Below, piece by piece: positions 51,471 to 60,399 of a stretch of DNA of 64,000 nucleotides. Where the stretch lies: contig SVUA01000001.1 of NCBI GenBank assembly GCA_015063485.1, forward strand, positions 62,001 to 126,000, written 5' to 3'. Positions within the stretch are counted from its first letter, which is position 1; each line of letters opens with the position of its first letter. The notes beneath the pieces were generated by a model. The model worked only from the letters and a program-made list of their open reading frames with translations. It did not search any database and had not been told where the DNA came from. The DNA is from Oscillospiraceae bacterium (GTDB lineage: Bacteria; Bacillota; Clostridia; Oscillospirales; CAG-272). Position numbers and translations under genes: made by a program.

Positions 51471-52342
51471 AAAAGATATTGATTACCGGAGCTAATAGCT
51501 ACATCGGAACGTCATTTGAAAAATACATAAAAGAAAATTATCCCGACGATTATATTGTTGATACCGTAGATATGATCGATGGAACTTGGCGAGATAAGGA
51601 TTTTTCGGAGTATGATAGCATTTTTCATGTGGCTGGAATTGCGCATTCCGACAATGGTAAGATCAGTGAAGAGAAAGAAAAACTTTATTATGCAGTAAAT
51701 ACAGATCTTACTGTTGAAACAGCGAAAAAAGCAAAGTCTGACGGAGCAAAACAGTTTATTTTTATGAGCAGTGCGATAGTTTATGGAGAAAGCGCACCAA
51801 TCGGCAAAATTAAGGTGATCACAAAAGATACGGCGGTAGACCCCGCAAATTGCTACGGTGATAGCAAAGTGCAAGCAGAGAATGGCATTCTGCCGCTGAA
51901 TGACGATCCTTTTAGAGTGGTTATCCTTCGCCCGCCTATGATATATGGAAAAGGTAGTAAAGGAAATTATCCGTTGCTTGCAAAGCTTGCGTTGAAAACA
52001 CCGATCTTTCCTTATGTAAAAAATGAGCGTTCAATGCTTTATATTGAAAATTTGTGCGAGTTTGTTAGACTTATGGTTGAAAACGAAGAGCAAGGCACAT
52101 TCTGGCCGCAGAACGCCGAATACAGTAATACTAGCGAACTTGTTAAGATTATTGCCGAGACTCATGGAAAGAAAATCAAACTGGTTAAAGGCTTCGGTTG
52201 GACTCTTAAAATTATGAGCCATTGTACTAGGCTTGTAAATAAGGCGTTTGGAAGTCTATCATATGATATGAGTTTGAGCGAATATAAGGCAGATTACAGA
52301 ATATTAAGTTTAAAAGAATCAATAAAAGCAACGGAGACATAG
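51467..52342 (+). CDS. NAD-dependent epimerase/dehydratase (extended SDR)
   Basis: 291 residues. Nucleotide-binding motif ITGANSYIGTSFEKYI at the N-terminus, HVAGIAH near 48, active-site Ser in FMSSAIVYGES and the Tyr-x3-Lys pair in CYGDSKVQAE near 130. It acts on a nucleotide sugar or on the undecaprenyl-linked sugar. In many such operons this enzyme, next to the initiating transferase, supplies or modifies the first sugar. The specific product is not predictable. Confidence 0.88.
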   Translation: MKKILITGANSYIGTSFEKYIKENYPDDYIVDTVDMIDGTWRDKDFSEYDSIFHVAGIAHSDNGKISEEKEKLYYAVNTDLTVETAKKAKSDGAKQFIFMSSAIVYGESAPIGKIKVITKDTAVDPANCYGDSKVQAENGILPLNDDPFRVVILRPPMIYGKGSKGNYPLLAKLALKTPIFPYVKNERSMLYIENLCEFVRLMVENEEQGTFWPQNAEYSNTSELVKIIAETHGKKIKLVKGFGWTLKIMSHCTRLVNKAFGSLSYDMSLSEYKADYRILSLKESIKATET

Positions 52343-52346
52343 GAGT

Positions 52347-53084
52347 ATGCTTGTTAGTTTGATTACAGTTTGCTATAATAGCGAACAAACAATAAGAAAT
52401 ACCATAGAGTCTGTTTTAAACCAGACCTATTCTAAAATAGAATATATTATTGTTGATGGATTATCTAAAGACAAAACGCTTGATATCGTTCACGAATACG
52501 ATGAGAAATTCAATGAAAAAGGCTATACATACCGAGTTATAAGTGAAAAAGATAATGGTATTTATGATGCGATGAATAAAGGTATAGGTGTTGCGACAGG
52601 AGCTCTTATCGGAATTATAAATTCTGACGATTGGTATGAACCCATCGCGGTCGAAACCGCAGTCGCTACATATAAAGAAACTTCATACGATATGTTTTAT
52701 GCGGATATTAATCTTGTTAAATCAAACGGTACCGTTATGGTCAAGCATTCCAAACATGATAAATTCCCAACAAGCCGACATTGGAATCATCCAACTACGT
52801 TTGTGACAAAGAAAATATATGATGAGTTGGGTGCTTTTCGCTGCGAGGGTATACATGATGATTTTGATTTTGTTCTTCGTGTCAGAAAAGCGGGTAAAAA
52901 GATCGTTATAAAGAATCTTGTTTTAGCAAATTTTCGCACAGGTGGGGTAAGTAACAATAAAACTTTTAAGAAGTGTGTAGGTCGTTGCAAAGACAGGTAT
53001 AGATGTTACAGAAACAATAAATATAGCAGAGCGTATTTTATAGAATGTTTTGCTATCGAAGTTGCAAAATTTGTGTTAGGATAA
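52347..53084 (+). CDS. Family 2 glycosyltransferase
   Basis: 245 residues of the GT-A fold. N-terminal SLITVCYNSEQTIRNTIESV, then IEYIIVDGLSKDKT, KDNGIYDAMNKGIGVATGAL and the metal-binding NSDDWYEP near 90, with DDFDFVLRV near 165. It adds one sugar to the lipid-linked repeat unit on the cytoplasmic side. The start codon follows AGGAG and lies five bases after the epimerase gene. Confidence 0.92.
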   Translation: MLVSLITVCYNSEQTIRNTIESVLNQTYSKIEYIIVDGLSKDKTLDIVHEYDEKFNEKGYTYRVISEKDNGIYDAMNKGIGVATGALIGIINSDDWYEPIAVETAVATYKETSYDMFYADINLVKSNGTVMVKHSKHDKFPTSRHWNHPTTFVTKKIYDELGAFRCEGIHDDFDFVLRVRKAGKKIVIKNLVLANFRTGGVSNNKTFKKCVGRCKDRYRCYRNNKYSRAYFIECFAIEVAKFVLG

Positions 53085-53104
53085 AATATTTTGGAGAACT
53101 TATT

Positions 53105-54202
53105 ATGAAGGTTTTGTTCATAAACGCGGTATGCGGTACGGGCAGCACAGGTAAGATATGCGCTGAGCTTGCCGAAAGATATGAAAATGATGGGTATGAA
53201 GTAAAGATTGCATACGGCAGACATTCATATGTTCCTGAAAAATATCAAAAATATGCGGTGCGTATAGGGAATGATTTGGACGTCAAACTTCATGCGTTAA
53301 GTACTCGTTTAACGGATAGACATGGTCTGGGATCTAAAAAAGCGACCAAAGAGTTTTTAAAGTGGGCAGAGGAATATTCTCCCGACCTGCTTTGGCTGCA
53401 TAATATTCATGGATATTATATTAATTACGAAATGTTGTTTGCATGGATAAAGAAGCATCCCGAGATGGAGATAAAATGGACGTTGCACGATTGTTGGGCG
53501 TTTACAGGGCATTGCTCACATTTTACTTTCATTAACTGTAATCAGTGGAAGAAACAATGTGAAAAATGCGCACAAAAAAACAGATACCCAAAGAGTTTTG
53601 TGGACGGGTGTAAGGATAATTTCAAGAGAAAGAAAGAAGCATTTACAAATATACCGAAAATGACACTAATCACTCCATCAATGTGGTTGGGAAATTTGGT
53701 TAAAGAAAGTTTTTTTAAAAATTATCCCGTTGAAGTTGTTTATAATACGATAAATAATGAGATATTCAAACCCACTCCAAGTAATTTTCGTGAGAACAAT
53801 AAATTGACAGATAAAAAAATTATTCTCGGGGTTTCAAATATTTGGGATGACAGAAAAGGTTTATATGATTTTTATGAATTAGCTAATATGTTAGATGACA
53901 AATATGCCATAGTTTTGGTAGGCTTAAGCGAAAAGCAGTTGAAAACATTGCCTAAAAATATCATAGGCATAAAGCGCACCAATGGGCAAAAAGAGTTGGC
54001 AGAAATATATACCGCGGCAGATGTTTTTGTCAACCCAACATATGAGGATAATTATCCTACTGTTAATTTGGAGGCGCGCGCGTGCGGAACGCCTGTTATT
54101 ACTTACAGAACCGGCGGCAGTGTAGAAAGTGTTGAGCCTGAAAACATTGTTGAGGTTGGGGAGGTAGAAGGACTGTATCGAAAAATAAGGTCGTTTGGAT
54201 AA
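53105..54202 (+). CDS. Family 4 glycosyltransferase (short C-terminus)
   Basis: 365 residues from the ATG at 53105, with GGAG before it; the longer open frame overlaps the preceding gene. GT-B fold: N-terminal VLFINAVCGTGSTGKICAEL, TLHDCWAFTGHCSHFT near 130, TPSMWLGNLVKESFF near 200, and the donor-binding region AEIYTAADVFVNPTYEDNYP with NLEARACGTPVITYRTGG. It is a clear paralogue of the gene at 57806-59017 but ends after GEVEGLYRKIRSFG, lacking about 30 residues of the last helices. A frameshift was looked for but the other frame shows no good continuation. Confidence 0.88.
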   Translation: MKVLFINAVCGTGSTGKICAELAERYENDGYEVKIAYGRHSYVPEKYQKYAVRIGNDLDVKLHALSTRLTDRHGLGSKKATKEFLKWAEEYSPDLLWLHNIHGYYINYEMLFAWIKKHPEMEIKWTLHDCWAFTGHCSHFTFINCNQWKKQCEKCAQKNRYPKSFVDGCKDNFKRKKEAFTNIPKMTLITPSMWLGNLVKESFFKNYPVEVVYNTINNEIFKPTPSNFRENNKLTDKKIILGVSNIWDDRKGLYDFYELANMLDDKYAIVLVGLSEKQLKTLPKNIIGIKRTNGQKELAEIYTAADVFVNPTYEDNYPTVNLEARACGTPVITYRTGGSVESVEPENIVEVGEVEGLYRKIRSFG

Positions 54203-54310
54203 CTAAATCAAAATCAAGGATGATTTTAACGAAAGTTGTATGTTCATTTGGCAGTTGTTGCAAATAAAACAAATAGTCAGTACGTAGAGTTATAGATATA
54301 AGGGAAGAAA

Positions 54311-55474
54311 ATGAGAAATATGAAAGTAGTTTTTGTATCTAATTACTATAATCATCATCAGTCAGAATTTAGTAATGCAATGTATGAGAAAACTAATGGA
54401 AATTTTGTTTTTATTCAGATATTGCCTATGGAAGAAGAGCGTATTAATATGGGGTGGGGCGATGTAAGCAGACCCTCATATGTAAAATATAGTTATTCGA
54501 GTGATGCTGAGTATAAAGAGTGTTTGGCGTTGATATATAATGCTGATTTGATCATTGCGGGTGGATGCAGAGAGATCGAACGCATGATACGCCATAGAAT
54601 AGCCGCTAAAAAGTTGGTTTTTAGGTACTCGGAACGCTTGTATAAAAATAAAAAGCTGTATTTTCAAATTCCTTTTAGATTTATAAAGTATCATTGGGTG
54701 AATAGAGGTTCTCGGAACACCTACATGCTTTGTGCAAGTGCATATGCAGCGAAAGATTATGCTCTAACTGGTAACTTTATAAATAAAACGTATAAATTTG
54801 GATATTTTCCAAAGCTTAAAATTTATGATATCGATGAATTGATCAAAAACAAAAAGAAAAATTCTATGTTGTGGGTAGCAAGATTTATTTCGTGGAAACA
54901 TCCTGAAATAGCGATCAATGTTGCAGAGAAATTAAAAAAAGATGGATATGATTTTGAACTTAATATGATTGGAAGCGGGGAGTTGTTTGATACAATAAGA
55001 CGACTGATCATGCAAAAAGGTTTGGAAGATAGAGTGAAACTTCTTGGGTCAATGACGCCTGATCAAGTAAGAATGCATATGGAACGATCAGAGATATTTA
55101 TGTTTACGTCTGATAGGGGCGAAGGTTGGGGAGCTGTTTTAAATGAGAGCATGAACAGCGCTTGCGCAGTCGTTGCCAATTCTCAAATCGGGGCAACACC
55201 GTTTTTGATAGAAGATGGTGAAAACGGTTTAGTATATGATGGTAATGAGGATGTTTTATATTCTCAAGTTAAATCTTTATTGGATGATGATATAAAAAGA
55301 GAATCTTTGGCAAAGGCAGCAAACAATACTATAGTCAATCATTGGAACGCAGATGTTGCAGCAGAACGAGTTTTGACATTGGCAAAAAATATAACAGAAG
55401 GTAAAGATATTTCACATATATACGAATTTGGTATATGCAGTATTGCGCATAGAAATATTAAAAAGGATAAGTAA
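54311..55474 (+). CDS. Family 4 glycosyltransferase
   Basis: 387 residues of GT-B fold. N-terminus MKVVFVSNYYNHHQSEFSNAM, middle MLWVARFISWKHPEIAINVA, ELNMIGSGELFD near 220 and the donor site MFTSDRGEGWGAVLNESMNSACAVVA (in part) near 270. It adds a sugar to the repeat unit. Its stop is directly followed by the ATG of the next gene, so they are translated together. The donor sugar is unknown. Confidence 0.88.
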   Translation: MRNMKVVFVSNYYNHHQSEFSNAMYEKTNGNFVFIQILPMEEERINMGWGDVSRPSYVKYSYSSDAEYKECLALIYNADLIIAGGCREIERMIRHRIAAKKLVFRYSERLYKNKKLYFQIPFRFIKYHWVNRGSRNTYMLCASAYAAKDYALTGNFINKTYKFGYFPKLKIYDIDELIKNKKKNSMLWVARFISWKHPEIAINVAEKLKKDGYDFELNMIGSGELFDTIRRLIMQKGLEDRVKLLGSMTPDQVRMHMERSEIFMFTSDRGEGWGAVLNESMNSACAVVANSQIGATPFLIEDGENGLVYDGNEDVLYSQVKSLLDDDIKRESLAKAANNTIVNHWNADVAAERVLTLAKNITEGKDISHIYEFGICSIAHRNIKKDK

Positions 55475-56542
55475 ATGAAAATTGTTTATGTTGACACATC
55501 AATAACTGGACATCACATACCATATATGTCTTCTTTGATATCGGCTAATACAGAGGCAGATTTTGTTTTGATAACTCCCGAAAAAATTTCTAACTTGGTG
55601 TGTAAGCAGTATGTGTGTAATAAATTTAAGTCAAAAGATCCATTTGCATATATTATGTGGATGCGAGAGGTTTGCAAAATAGTTAAGAAAGAGAATCCGA
55701 ACATAGTACATTTTCTTTACGGAGACGTATTCTATCGTTATTTTGGCGTTTGTTTGAGTATGCTAAAAAGATATAAAACTATTGTTACTTTGCATTGGGC
55801 GAGAACGAAAAAAATAGAGGTTTTTAGCACGAAACGTTTATGCAAAAAGGTATCTCAAGTTGTCGTACATTCAGAATACATAAAGCAATTGTTTGAAAAA
55901 GAATACAATATTCATAACGTATGTCATATAGAATACCCTCAATTTAATTCTATAAAATGCGATAAAAAGCAGGCGTGTGATTTTTGGGGGATATCTGACA
56001 AGATAACGACGATAGCGTGTATTGGAAACACCCGATACGATAAAGGATTGGATCTGTTATTGGAAGCTTTAAAACCCGTAAAAAAGCCATATCAATTATT
56101 AGTTGCGGGAAAAGCTGAAGCTTTTGATGAAAAATATATCAGAGATAACGTGGTTGGTTCGGAAAAAGTTAAAACTCATCTTGAATATTTAAGCGATGAT
56201 GAATTGGCGTATGCTATCGGAGCGGCAGATATTATAGCGCTTCCATATAGAAGGAGCTTTAATGGAGCAAGCGGCCCCTTAGGAGAGGGCGTTGCTTTAA
56301 ACAAGTGTATAATCGGTCCTAAACATGGAGTCTTGGGATATACGATAGAACGTTATCATTTAGGATATGTATTTGATACAGAAAATTTGGAGTCGTTGTC
56401 AGAAGTGCTGGAGCGAGCTGTAGAACAGGATTTTGTTTGTGATGATCAGTATATCAAATATCAAAAAATGCTTGATAAGAACGATTTTAATAGCAAATAT
56501 TCTGCGTTATATTTAAATTGCTTGATTGAAACTAAATATTAA
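55475..56542 (+). CDS. Family 4 glycosyltransferase
   Basis: 355 residues of GT-B fold. N-terminus MKIVYVDTSITGHHIPYMSS, TIACIGNTRYDKGLDLLLEAL near 185, ELAYAIGAADIIALPYRRSFNGA near 245 (in part) and LGEGVALNKCIIGPKHG near 268. The pattern suits transferases acting on lipid-linked sugars. Its start codon abuts the stop of the previous gene. Confidence 0.86.
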   Translation: MKIVYVDTSITGHHIPYMSSLISANTEADFVLITPEKISNLVCKQYVCNKFKSKDPFAYIMWMREVCKIVKKENPNIVHFLYGDVFYRYFGVCLSMLKRYKTIVTLHWARTKKIEVFSTKRLCKKVSQVVVHSEYIKQLFEKEYNIHNVCHIEYPQFNSIKCDKKQACDFWGISDKITTIACIGNTRYDKGLDLLLEALKPVKKPYQLLVAGKAEAFDEKYIRDNVVGSEKVKTHLEYLSDDELAYAIGAADIIALPYRRSFNGASGPLGEGVALNKCIIGPKHGVLGYTIERYHLGYVFDTENLESLSEVLERAVEQDFVCDDQYIKYQKMLDKNDFNSKYSALYLNCLIETKY

Positions 56543-56600
56543 TAAGTTATATGGTCAAGGAGTTTTTGTAGAAAAAACAACAAGTTGAAAGAGAATTATT

Positions 56601-57809
56601 ATGCAAGAGCAATTAAATAAAAACAAAAAATATATAAGATGTTGCATAGCAACGTTTATGCTTCTTTTTTTACCATCAAGTTTTGTGGTTGTATATGATG
56701 TCATATCAAGTGGATTTACCATATTTTTATGGATTATTACAGCGATATTCATTACTTTTGATTTTAATTACAAATTTTCATTGAAAACATTAACCGTTTT
56801 TCTTTTGCTCGTTATTTTTATATGGGCATCTGCTTTGGTTAACAAAGAAAATATGGTGGTTAGTGCAAAAATAACTTTCGGTCTTTTTGTAGCATTTTTA
56901 TATGCAAGTACTTATAACTTCAATCAATTACATGATGCGTTTTTGATGTTAATGAAAGTATTGTGTGTTATATCTATTTTAGGGGGAATTGCTTTTCGAG
57001 TTTTTCCAAACTGGTCTGCATATAATGTCTTTGTAAATAATAATGGATTGGCAGTTAATAATGCATATATATATATTAATGCTATAAGTAGTTATAGAAA
57101 TTTTGGAATGTTTTGGGAACCAGGCGCATTTGGAGTTTTTATAAATTTCGCGCTCTTTCTTGAATTGCGAAAAAACGAAGTGAATATTATCAGTATATTA
57201 ATATATGTTGTTACAATAGTTACTACTTTTTCAACTACTGCTTTTATTGGACTTGCTGTTTTGCTAATATATTTTTTGTTTAACTTGAAGCGCTTTAGGT
57301 TGAGCACTCGTTTGTGTTTTCTGTTTATGTTAGCGGTTTTGGCTTTGGTCGCGTTTGCAAATTATAATTATTTGATAAACGGTGTTAACTCTGTTTTTGG
57401 AAAAGTTTTGTACTTTTTGAGAGGCGGAAAATCTATTTCAGCCGAGGTTAGATTTAACTCGGTCACAAAAGCTATTGAAGCAACGAAAAAAGCTCCGATT
57501 TTTGGATTAGGGCAAAATGGATTGGGTGATTTTGCAGGTGGAATGGTAACTTGTACAATGCTTAACTGGTTTGGGGCTTACGGTATCTTTTTTGGATCGT
57601 TAATGCTTGTTGGCTTCTGTAAATTTGCTAAATTTTTAGGAAAAACATTTTGGAAAACACTGTTTTGTTTTGCATTTGTTTTTTTGATTACTTTTTCAGA
57701 AGATCTTACAACTAATGCGTTTATATTACTTATAGGTATATATGGATATGATAGTGGTTTAAGAGAGGAATTAATACAAGAGTCAAAAGAAGATAAGAGG
57801 AAGACATGA
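56601..57809 (+). CDS. Polysaccharide polymerase (Wzy-like)
   Basis: 402 residues, strongly hydrophobic, with about ten to eleven membrane helices and a larger loop near residues 130-170 (FRVFPNWSAYNVFVNNNGLA). GMFWEPGAFGVFINFALFLEL and APIFGLGQNGLGDF are in the places where Wzy/O-antigen ligase-type proteins carry conserved residues. It would join repeat units outside the membrane. Very AT-rich and, as usual for Wzy, poorly conserved, so the call rests on topology and neighbours. Confidence 0.8.
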   Translation: MQEQLNKNKKYIRCCIATFMLLFLPSSFVVVYDVISSGFTIFLWIITAIFITFDFNYKFSLKTLTVFLLLVIFIWASALVNKENMVVSAKITFGLFVAFLYASTYNFNQLHDAFLMLMKVLCVISILGGIAFRVFPNWSAYNVFVNNNGLAVNNAYIYINAISSYRNFGMFWEPGAFGVFINFALFLELRKNEVNIISILIYVVTIVTTFSTTAFIGLAVLLIYFLFNLKRFRLSTRLCFLFMLAVLALVAFANYNYLINGVNSVFGKVLYFLRGGKSISAEVRFNSVTKAIEATKKAPIFGLGQNGLGDFAGGMVTCTMLNWFGAYGIFFGSLMLVGFCKFAKFLGKTFWKTLFCFAFVFLITFSEDLTTNAFILLIGIYGYDSGLREELIQESKEDKRKT

Positions 57810-59017
57810 AAAAAATAGTTCATATAAACAGTGTGAATTTTGGAAGCACCGGGAAAATAATGTTGCAAATACATGATGTATGCAAGGAAAGAAATTACAG
57901 TTCATACGTTTCCTACCCTAAGAGCAGAGATAACTTAAATAAAAAATGTGATGACGCTATTATTATAGGGAATCGCTATTTGCGGAATTTACATATTTGG
58001 TTGGCTAAATTTACAGGATTTAACGGTTATTTTTCTTGTGTTTCAACATTGTTATTTCTCAAAAAAATAAAGAAAATATCACCTGATATTATACATCTGC
58101 ATAATTTACATAATTGTTATATAAATTTACCGCTTTTGTTCAAATACGTAAAGAAAAAAAACGTGGCTGTGGTTTGGACGTTACATGATTGTTGGGCTTT
58201 TACGGGGCAGTGTCCGCACTTTACCTTAGCAAAATGTGATAAATGGAAAACGGGTTGTCATGATTGCCAATCTTATCGCGAATATCCCGAAAGCTACGTG
58301 GATAGAACCAAGGTTATGTGGAAACTAAAGAAAAAATGGTTTACGGGGGTAAAAGATATTACTATCGTTACCCCTTCTCAGTGGCTTGCAGATCTTGTTA
58401 AAGAGTCGTTTTTGAAAGAGTGTACGGTTAAGGTTATTAATAATGGAATAGATCTTTCTATTTTCCAACCCACCGAAAGCGATTTTAGAAAAAAGTATGG
58501 TATCCCGCAAAACAAAAAAATTCTTTTGGGTGTTGCTTTTGGTTGGGGTATAAGAAAAGGTTTGGATGTTTTTATCGAATTGGCAAATCGGTTGGATAAT
58601 AATGAATACCAAATCGTATTGGTTGGAACCGATGATGGTGTGGATCAACAAATACCTAAAAATATTATTTCCATACATAGAACACAGAATCAAACTGAAC
58701 TCGCTGAGATATATACAGCCGCGGATCTTTTTGTGAATCCGACAAGAGAAGATACGTATCCTACCGTAAATATGGAATCTATTGCATGCGGAACGCCTGT
58801 TTTAACGTTTAGAACCGGAGGAAGTCCTGAATGTATTGACGAGTTTAGCGGTTCTGTTGTTGAGTGTGATGACATTGATTCTTTGCTTTGCGAAATAAAA
58901 AGAATTTGTGAACAAATACCGTATAGTAGAGAATTTTGTGTTGATAGAGCTAAAGCGTTTGATATGAATGAACGTTTTAATGAGTATATTGCACTGTATG
59001 AGGCATTGATATGCTAA
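57806..59017 (+). CDS. Family 4 glycosyltransferase
   Basis: 403 residues, overlapping the polymerase gene by four bases. It is a paralogue of the gene at 53105-54202 with a full-length C-terminus: KIVHINSVNFGSTGKIMLQIH at the start (in part), TLHDCWAFTGQCPHFT near 130, TPSQWLADLVKESFL near 192, and AEIYTAADLFVNPTREDTYP with GTPVLTFRTGG near 315-335. The shared TLHDCWAFTG segment suggests that both add similar sugars. Confidence 0.9.
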   Translation: MKKIVHINSVNFGSTGKIMLQIHDVCKERNYSSYVSYPKSRDNLNKKCDDAIIIGNRYLRNLHIWLAKFTGFNGYFSCVSTLLFLKKIKKISPDIIHLHNLHNCYINLPLLFKYVKKKNVAVVWTLHDCWAFTGQCPHFTLAKCDKWKTGCHDCQSYREYPESYVDRTKVMWKLKKKWFTGVKDITIVTPSQWLADLVKESFLKECTVKVINNGIDLSIFQPTESDFRKKYGIPQNKKILLGVAFGWGIRKGLDVFIELANRLDNNEYQIVLVGTDDGVDQQIPKNIISIHRTQNQTELAEIYTAADLFVNPTREDTYPTVNMESIACGTPVLTFRTGGSPECIDEFSGSVVECDDIDSLLCEIKRICEQIPYSREFCVDRAKAFDMNERFNEYIALYEALIC

Positions 59018-60306
59018 AAAACAAAGTTGTGAAAAATGCATCATGGATAATAGGATGCAATATTCTTCAAGCTATTTGTAGCTTGGTTATTACAATGTTT
59101 ACAGCTCGATATTTAGGACCTTCTGGTTATGGATTGATAAGTTATGCCGCATCTATAGTTGCATTTGTAATTCCGGTGATGCAAGTTGGTTTGAACAATG
59201 TTCTTGTACAGGAAACGGTTCAACATCCCGAAGAAGAAGGAAAAATATATGGTTCGGCTTTGTCTGTTGGATTGGTTGGTTCTGTTGCGTGTATTATTGG
59301 CGTTTTTTCTTTTGTTTCAATTGCAAATGCAGAAGAAAGAGAAACTATAATCGTATGTGTTTTATATAGTTTGGTTTTAATATTTCAAGCATTTGACCTA
59401 ATACAATATTGGTATCAAGCAAAATATTTGTCCAAATATTCGTCAATTGTTTCTTTACTTGCCTATCTAATTGTTTCGGGATATAAAATATTTTTGCTTA
59501 TATCTCAAAAAAGCATTTATTGGTTTGCCATTTCGAATGTGTTAGATTATTTTATAATTGCTATCGCCTTATTGATTATTTACAAAAGAAAAGGAGGTCA
59601 GCGATTACAATTTTCATGGCGAGTTACTAAAAGAATGATATCTGTAAGCCGATATTATCTTATTTCTAATTTGATGATTACTGTTTTTGCGCAAACAGAT
59701 AAGATCATGTTAACAATAATGATGAATGAAGAGGCTACGGGATATTATTCTGCCGCAATTACATGCGCTGGAATGACATCGTTTGTTTTTACAGCAATTA
59801 TTGATTCTGCTCGTCCTGCAATATTAGAAAGCCTCAATGATGGAGAAGAATCATTCGAAAGGAATTTGAGTCGTTTATATTGTATAGTTATATGGTTGGC
59901 TTTGTTGCAAAGTGTAGGTATGACTATATTTGCATCATTAATTATATCTTTGATATATGGTGCAGCATATAAAGCAGCGATACCCGTATTACAAATAATA
60001 GTTTGGTATACTACTTTTTCATATTATGGCGGAGCTAAAGATGTTTGGGTTTTGGCGAAAGAGAAGCAAAAATATTTAGTATATATAAATCTTTTCGGTG
60101 CAATTGCAAATGTTGTGCTGAATGCTTTGTTAATACCTGCAATAGGTATAATTGGAGCCGCAATGGCTTCGCTTATTACTCAAATATTTAGCAATGTTGT
60201 TATGATGATTATTATAAAACCATTAAGAAGAAATAATCGAATACTTCTTAACGCAATTAATCCTAAAACTCTTGTAGAAACAATTAAGAATTTGACAAAA
60301 AAGTGA
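59011..60306 (+). CDS. Polysaccharide flippase (Wzx-like)
   Basis: 431 residues with twelve predicted membrane helices. The N-terminus KNASWIIGCNILQAICSLVI and FTARYLGPSGYGLISYA is typical of the MATE/MOP oligosaccharide flippase family; LMITVFAQTDKIMLTIMMNE near 230 carries the conserved charged pair. It moves the undecaprenyl-linked repeat unit across the membrane for Wzy. It overlaps the previous glycosyltransferase gene by seven bases and is the last gene of the AT-rich polysaccharide operon. Confidence 0.92.
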   Translation: MLKNKVVKNASWIIGCNILQAICSLVITMFTARYLGPSGYGLISYAASIVAFVIPVMQVGLNNVLVQETVQHPEEEGKIYGSALSVGLVGSVACIIGVFSFVSIANAEERETIIVCVLYSLVLIFQAFDLIQYWYQAKYLSKYSSIVSLLAYLIVSGYKIFLLISQKSIYWFAISNVLDYFIIAIALLIIYKRKGGQRLQFSWRVTKRMISVSRYYLISNLMITVFAQTDKIMLTIMMNEEATGYYSAAITCAGMTSFVFTAIIDSARPAILESLNDGEESFERNLSRLYCIVIWLALLQSVGMTIFASLIISLIYGAAYKAAIPVLQIIVWYTTFSYYGGAKDVWVLAKEKQKYLVYINLFGAIANVVLNALLIPAIGIIGAAMASLITQIFSNVVMMIIIKPLRRNNRILLNAINPKTLVETIKNLTKK

Positions 60307-60399
60307 TATAAAGGGTTCTATTGGACAGAGAAAATTTTAGGCAACAAATAAAAATAATGTTTTTGTTACAATAATATTATATCAAAGCGAGGATATATT

